From: Combretum micranthum
Taxonomy: Eukaryota > Streptophyta > Magnoliopsida > Myrtales > Combretaceae
Length of the DNA: 64,000 bases
NCBI GenBank assembly: GCA_024138025.1
Contig: JAMXBD010000114.1
Coordinates: 1,550,001-1,614,000 of the forward strand
Reading direction: 5' to 3'
Positions 60,136-64,000 of the stretch are shown here, piece after piece; the stretch's first letter is position 1; every line of letters begins with the position of its first letter. Under the pieces are notes generated by a model. The model saw only the letters and a list, made by a program, of their open reading frames with translations. It ran no database searches and was not told the origin of the DNA. Both the position numbers and the translations under genes were made by a program.

Positions 60136-61770
60136 TGTAAAGGGCAAAGTTGTCATATATAGTTAAATAAGGGGTTTTATTGTCAATCTTAATATAAATA
60201 ATATGTTGTCATATGGCAAACACGTGATTGAACAAGTGAAAATAATCCAAGAAGGATAAGAGGAGACAGTTTTTACACCGTCCCCATAGGTTGTCGGCCT
60301 TAGGATTTATGCCGTCAGCCTTGGAACTTACACTACCGGTGTAAAAACCAACTTTCTTGTTCCAGTTTCATCTTTTGCATTTAGGCTACTAGCCTTCTTT
60401 ACCAACCTTTAATGCATGAATTGTTTCTTGTTTTCAGAGTTTTCCATGTACCATAAATAGACCCTTCAGCTTGTTTTCTTTTCTTAACCTATCCAAAGCT
60501 TTTGTAAACCCTAAACCTCTCTTAAGATTGTGACCTTGCTTGAAGGGAGATCAAGATTCAAGAACTAGGTAAGATTAATCCTTTTCAATTCTTTGGCGAT
60601 CTAAAAGTGTTGTCCTACCTAAAGTCTTCTTATTGGTTTTGAAAGGAATCAAATTCTAGGAGGAGTTTTTGGAGAAACCCTAAGTTTATTAGAGATTCTA
60701 TTATTTTACGATCAAGGAAGGAAGGTAGTTGTGATTCTTATTAGTTTAAAGGTTTAGATGACCTTGAGAGTATGTTTATCTTGTGAAAACAAGTTTTTAG
60801 ATAGTTTTCCTTTATGTGATCCGGTGTTTCCATTGAAGTTAGGTTTTTTGTTTCAAAAGTTGTTTCAGGTATGCCCTTACCTTATTTGATGCTTGTGCTT
60901 ACTAGGTGGAACATATAATTGGATTAATTACTATCAGGCTTTAATTGGTTTGATGCTTATGCTTGGTTAAGTCTAGTACACTGAGAATACCGTGTTACTA
61001 AGACAACACCTTGATGATCTGTGTGTGTCGTTGTCCTAAGTGGAATAATGCATAGAGATGATTTTGGTAGTTTATGAGTGGTACTAGTACGGTAATTAGA
61101 TTTGTAGGGAGTACCCAATATCAATATATGTGTATATAAGTAATTTGTATGTATTTATTTTTATGGGATCATGAGTTACTCCAGGTTTACGACTAGGTGC
61201 AAATAGTTCTAAACTATATTAGTTGCCTAGCTAATGAAAGATAATAACTTGTGATTGTTGCATATGTTGTAATATTGCATGTGGAATTGTAAGATGTTTG
61301 TTCATGTGCATGTGTTTGTGGTTTGGTGTATTAGGCCTTAAGTGATTTTTTATTTATCTGGTTACGATGTGTTTGTAAACTATGGGTATGACGATAGTGA
61401 AGTCAATTTCCTTATTGATTTCTAGAGGAGTAGAAGTTTGTAGAAGCTAGAGTTAAAAGCCTTATGAAGATTTTATTAGTTATCTTGACTATTAAAATTT
61501 AGATATTAGTTTTTATGATTTTTGATGTTTTAAGATTTTCTCATCATATGATGTTTTAAGATGGATTCAAAGTTCGCATTTGATTTAAGCCAACTAAATT
61601 GTTCGGAAGTTTCTATTATGGACATCAATGTTTTAAAAGTTTTCTTCATGTGAGACTTTGGAGTTATATGGTATATAAATTTGTGAATTAGTGGAATCAT
61701 AACCTTAGCATATTCTTCTCTAGTGAGGACACATGACGAGATGTTAATACTCTCAGTTTATGGCGTTACA
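60136..61770 (+). repeat. 3' LTR of the chromovirus
   Basis: A 1635-bp LTR from TGTAAAGGGC to GGCGTTACA. Compared with the 5' copy it lacks the TAAATAAATAAATTATAG insert near the start and most of the TTTTTCAG|GAACAAG area (about 61340), and it differs at many single sites. Confidence 0.88.
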
Positions 61771-61969
61771 CTATACTTGAATAGTTATAGAGTTCGTGTC
61801 GGTTATCATTAATAACCTGTTTATATCTAAATAAAATAATTAACTAAACATTTGAGAAATGGTATTGCAAACTCAGCTTATGACCTTGATTTGGAGTGGA
61901 AATTTAAAAAAGAAAAAGAAAAAGAAATTGGTAACTAATCTAATTAACAATGTTTGGTAAGACTTAGAT

Positions 61970-62001
<32 letters not shown>

Positions 62002-62219
62002 ATGACTATATTTTTGTTGTTAATGGTATGAAATCTAAGTGAAAAATATTTGGGGTTCAACGATATCATTAATAAATTATATTTCCTCATTATGTTAGTA
62101 ATTTATCATCAACCAGGTAACACTTACAATGTATATGGAAATAAAATTCATTAGTTAAGAATGTCAAAAGTTTCTAAAGAAATCAATTTGGTTCTAGTAA
62201 TAATGAGTTTTAATATTAG
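61771..62219. repeat. duplicated block, copy 2, right part
   Basis: Continues the homology to copy 1 (36414-36860) after the chromovirus, including the (GT)n run (here expanded, 61970-62001). It ends at TTTTAATATTA(G), where a new LTR starts while copy 1 goes on with CCTATAGTC. Confidence 0.9.
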
Positions 62220-64000
62220 TGTAAGGACCCGACTACCAAATACCCATTATTAGGCAAGTCAAATCCCCCAACTACTTATAATATATAAGTATTATAAAAC
62301 ACTCAAGTATCATACGTAAGGTTGTCCATAAAGAAAATGTTTGTATTAATTGTTTGTTTAAACCTGTGATAATATCATAAATCTTTAACATAAAACTACC
62401 CAATACATGAGTAGGTCAACTTAAAAATTTATTAACTTTAGTATCAAATCCATGACACTTCAAAAGATACAAAACTCATTTATGAACAAAGCATAAGAAA
62501 CTAACTTAAAATCTTATTTTACAAACCAGACTTCAACAACAAGTATATACGAAAAACACATTTCTTCTTCAAAGTCTTTAAGAAAACTTATAAAAACATC
62601 TTAGTTCACACATGGGTTTCCTAGCCATCCCACTCATCCGAGAAGGCTTCCTAATCAGTCTTGTAACCTATATCATCATGGCAATCCTCATCAACATCAC
62701 CTACAAGGTGGAAACATGAGCCAAAGGCTTAGTATGTAATAACACAAGCAAATACAAGGTGACAAGCTAGCTTAAGCTAAATGCAATGCAACCATCAATA
62801 GTTTGTTTATCTTTGATTAAATAAGTAAAACAAAACTAAAGTATTCAAACTCCGATTTCAATCCTAGGAATTTGGGGGTCCTGAGTAACAGCAGCTGCTC
62901 ATGGGGGTTGTTATAGGCTGTCCAATGACCTATAACTTCTGTACCTATAGAATAGAGTAATAATCTCATCTGGGGTTAACAGTCATTACATAATTTTACT
63001 TAACTTAATCCATAATATCATTTTGTTCAACTAATTCTATAAATATGAATTAAATCATATTATTTCATCTTAAGAATAAGCAAACGTTACTCGATACTAT
63101 CCGCTCTATCAATTACCCACTTATTAATCACCAATGCATCGTGGTAAAAAAAAAAAAAAAAGCCATTGCATCATGACAATGTGGTCTAAGCACCTACCTA
63201 CCGTGCCCTTGCATCGTGATAAAGTTACCACTCCTCAGACCAGATTCAACGACAAAAAACACAACCAATTTGAAAAAATTTTAACTCATTTTGATTAAGT
63301 CCATTTCGAGTATACCTAACTTAACAGTTATTAAACAAGTCATTTCCTACTTGGATATTCTACTCTATCAAGTAATAGACCTGCTTTCAGACCCACCTGA
63401 GAGTATGAGTCTGTAAAAAAATCATTTCATGTTAAAGTTCTTATTCACAATTACATACTAACTCATTACACTTAAACAAGATTCTAATCATCTCACTTTT
63501 TACTCATTTAAGCATAAATACTCATATCATATTTCATTAATCATCTATTTATTATCATTAAGAATTTATTTATTTATTTATTTATATGAACAGTACCAGA
63601 GGAGCTGTCACGCCCGTGACAAAGGTCGTGATGGGTATCATGGGTACCATCACACCCGTGATCTTGGCTCGTGATGAAAACAATTGGCCTTTTCATGCTT
63701 GTAATAGAAGATAACACTCCCTATTACGGTCGTGATATGGACTGTGATGAAGATTACTTTTGTATTAAGCTTCATAAGAATTTTCCGAAAACAACCCAAG
63801 GGGATAACAGTCTCAATTATGGACGTAATCTAGCTTTAAAAACCACACAGAAGAGATAACGGCCCTTGCAATGGCCGTAATCTAGGTCATATCAAGCTTT
63901 TAAAAACACTTAGAGGATATAACGGGCCATATAACGACCGTATTTGATAGGGAAATGCAAATCCGAGAAGATAACGGTCTCAATTACACCCATAATGAAC
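62220..64000 (-). mobile_element. long LTR element entering from the right edge (partial)
   Basis: TGTAAGGACCCGACTACC starts exactly where copy 2 of the duplicated block breaks off, giving an independent border. Read on the minus strand this is the end of an LTR (GTCGGGTCCTTACA). It holds the same kinds of segments, in the same order, as the minus-strand solo LTR at 5200-10388: GGAAACATGAGCCAAAGGCT at 62709, then a CGTGA-rich stretch at 63605 onward. At least 1.78 kb is present; the other end, any internal region and the second target duplication lie outside the window. The frame at 63671-63859 is LTR sequence. Confidence 0.75.
63605..64000. repeat. degenerate repeats with GTCGTGAT / GATAACGG words
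   Basis: Inside the partial LTR, a first part carries repeated CACGCCCGTGAC, GGTCGTGATGG and CACACCCGTGATC words (palindrome-like). A second part has GATAACGG or GATATAACGGG at about 63797, 63856, 63917 and 63969, each followed by a CGTAAT or CCGTATT word, spaced about 50-60 bases. The repeat continues to the window edge. Confidence 0.6.

Larger units (their letters stand above)
50638..61770 (+). mobile_element. Tekay/Del-type chromovirus, 11.1 kb, with two nested insertions
   Basis: LTR (50638 to about 52278), gag, protease, reverse transcriptase, RNase H, integrase with chromodomain, polypurine tract, LTR (60136-61770). Without the nested elements it is about 8.4 kb. The Ty3/gypsy domain order and the C-terminal chromodomain place it with plant Tekay/Del chromoviruses. 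It carries many stops and frameshifts and the LTRs differ at many sites, so it is old and dead. The uninterrupted block at 36120-36870 confirms the insertion point. The duplication at the borders is degraded: TTTAA on the left; on the right either CTATA directly, or CTTGA five bases further out. No clear primer-binding site was found after the left LTR. Confidence 0.9.

Overview
The window looks like a piece of a eudicot nuclear genome. It is AT-rich, with long intergenic tracts, introns with GT/AG borders, an R2R3-MYB gene, and many plant-type transposable elements: long-LTR chromoviruses, a Sirevirus-like LTR, two LTR miniatures, CACTA, Mutator-like and hAT elements. Nothing in it looks bacterial, viral or organellar. 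I cannot name the species. Only one host gene looks intact: an R2R3-MYB transcription factor at 49202-50187 (+). A second host-derived gene, on the minus strand at 42225-45337, is broken by stop codons and I do not recognise its family.

Layout, left to right. 1-2859 holds a decayed possible Mutator-like fragment and noncoding DNA. 2860-4512 is a Sirevirus-like solo LTR. 5200-10388 is a minus-strand long solo LTR (target-site duplication, TSD, ACTAT), split by a complete but internally deleted Ty3/gypsy element at 5288-8308 (TSD ATAAA). 10390-10735 is a G-rich minisatellite. 11618-14626 is a truncated long-LTR chromovirus inside a copia remnant (14627 to about 15290). 16658-29172 is a complete but dead 12.5-kb CACTA element (TSD AAT), split by a 4.07-kb solo LTR at 20096-24164 (TSD AGTTG). 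32620-46500 holds scattered inverted repeats, an LTR miniature (33433-34033, TSD GAGAT), a solo LTR (34526-35018, TSD CGAGG), a first copy of a duplicated block (36120-36870), a ~115-bp tandem array (38980-40430), the broken host gene and a Cassandra element (45469-46022). 46658-48198 is a Mutator-like element with 9-bp TSDs, followed by the MYB gene.

Directly 3' of the MYB gene lies the second copy of the duplicated block (50345-50637 and 61771-62219). It is split by an 11.1-kb Tekay/Del-type chromovirus (50638-61770). That element is itself split by a minus-strand gypsy deletion derivative (53165-55181) and by a 734-bp hAT-type element (55386-56119, TSD CCCAAGAT). A further long LTR starts at 62220 and leaves the window.

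The gene-level story is mostly nested insertion and decay. Nearly every element can be bounded by its own terminal repeats and TSDs, so the order of events can be read: the CACTA element predates its solo LTR, the minus-strand long LTR predates the gypsy element inside it, and the duplicated block predates the chromovirus. The MYB protein carries a perfect bHLH-interaction signature in R3, so it probably works in an MYB-bHLH-WD40 type complex, possibly in flavonoid control. That role is inference. I found no clear evidence of a wholly new kind of system. The observations most worth checking are the 115-bp array, candidate introns placed within the long LTRs, the unrecognised broken gene, and the duplicated block that preserves an empty site.
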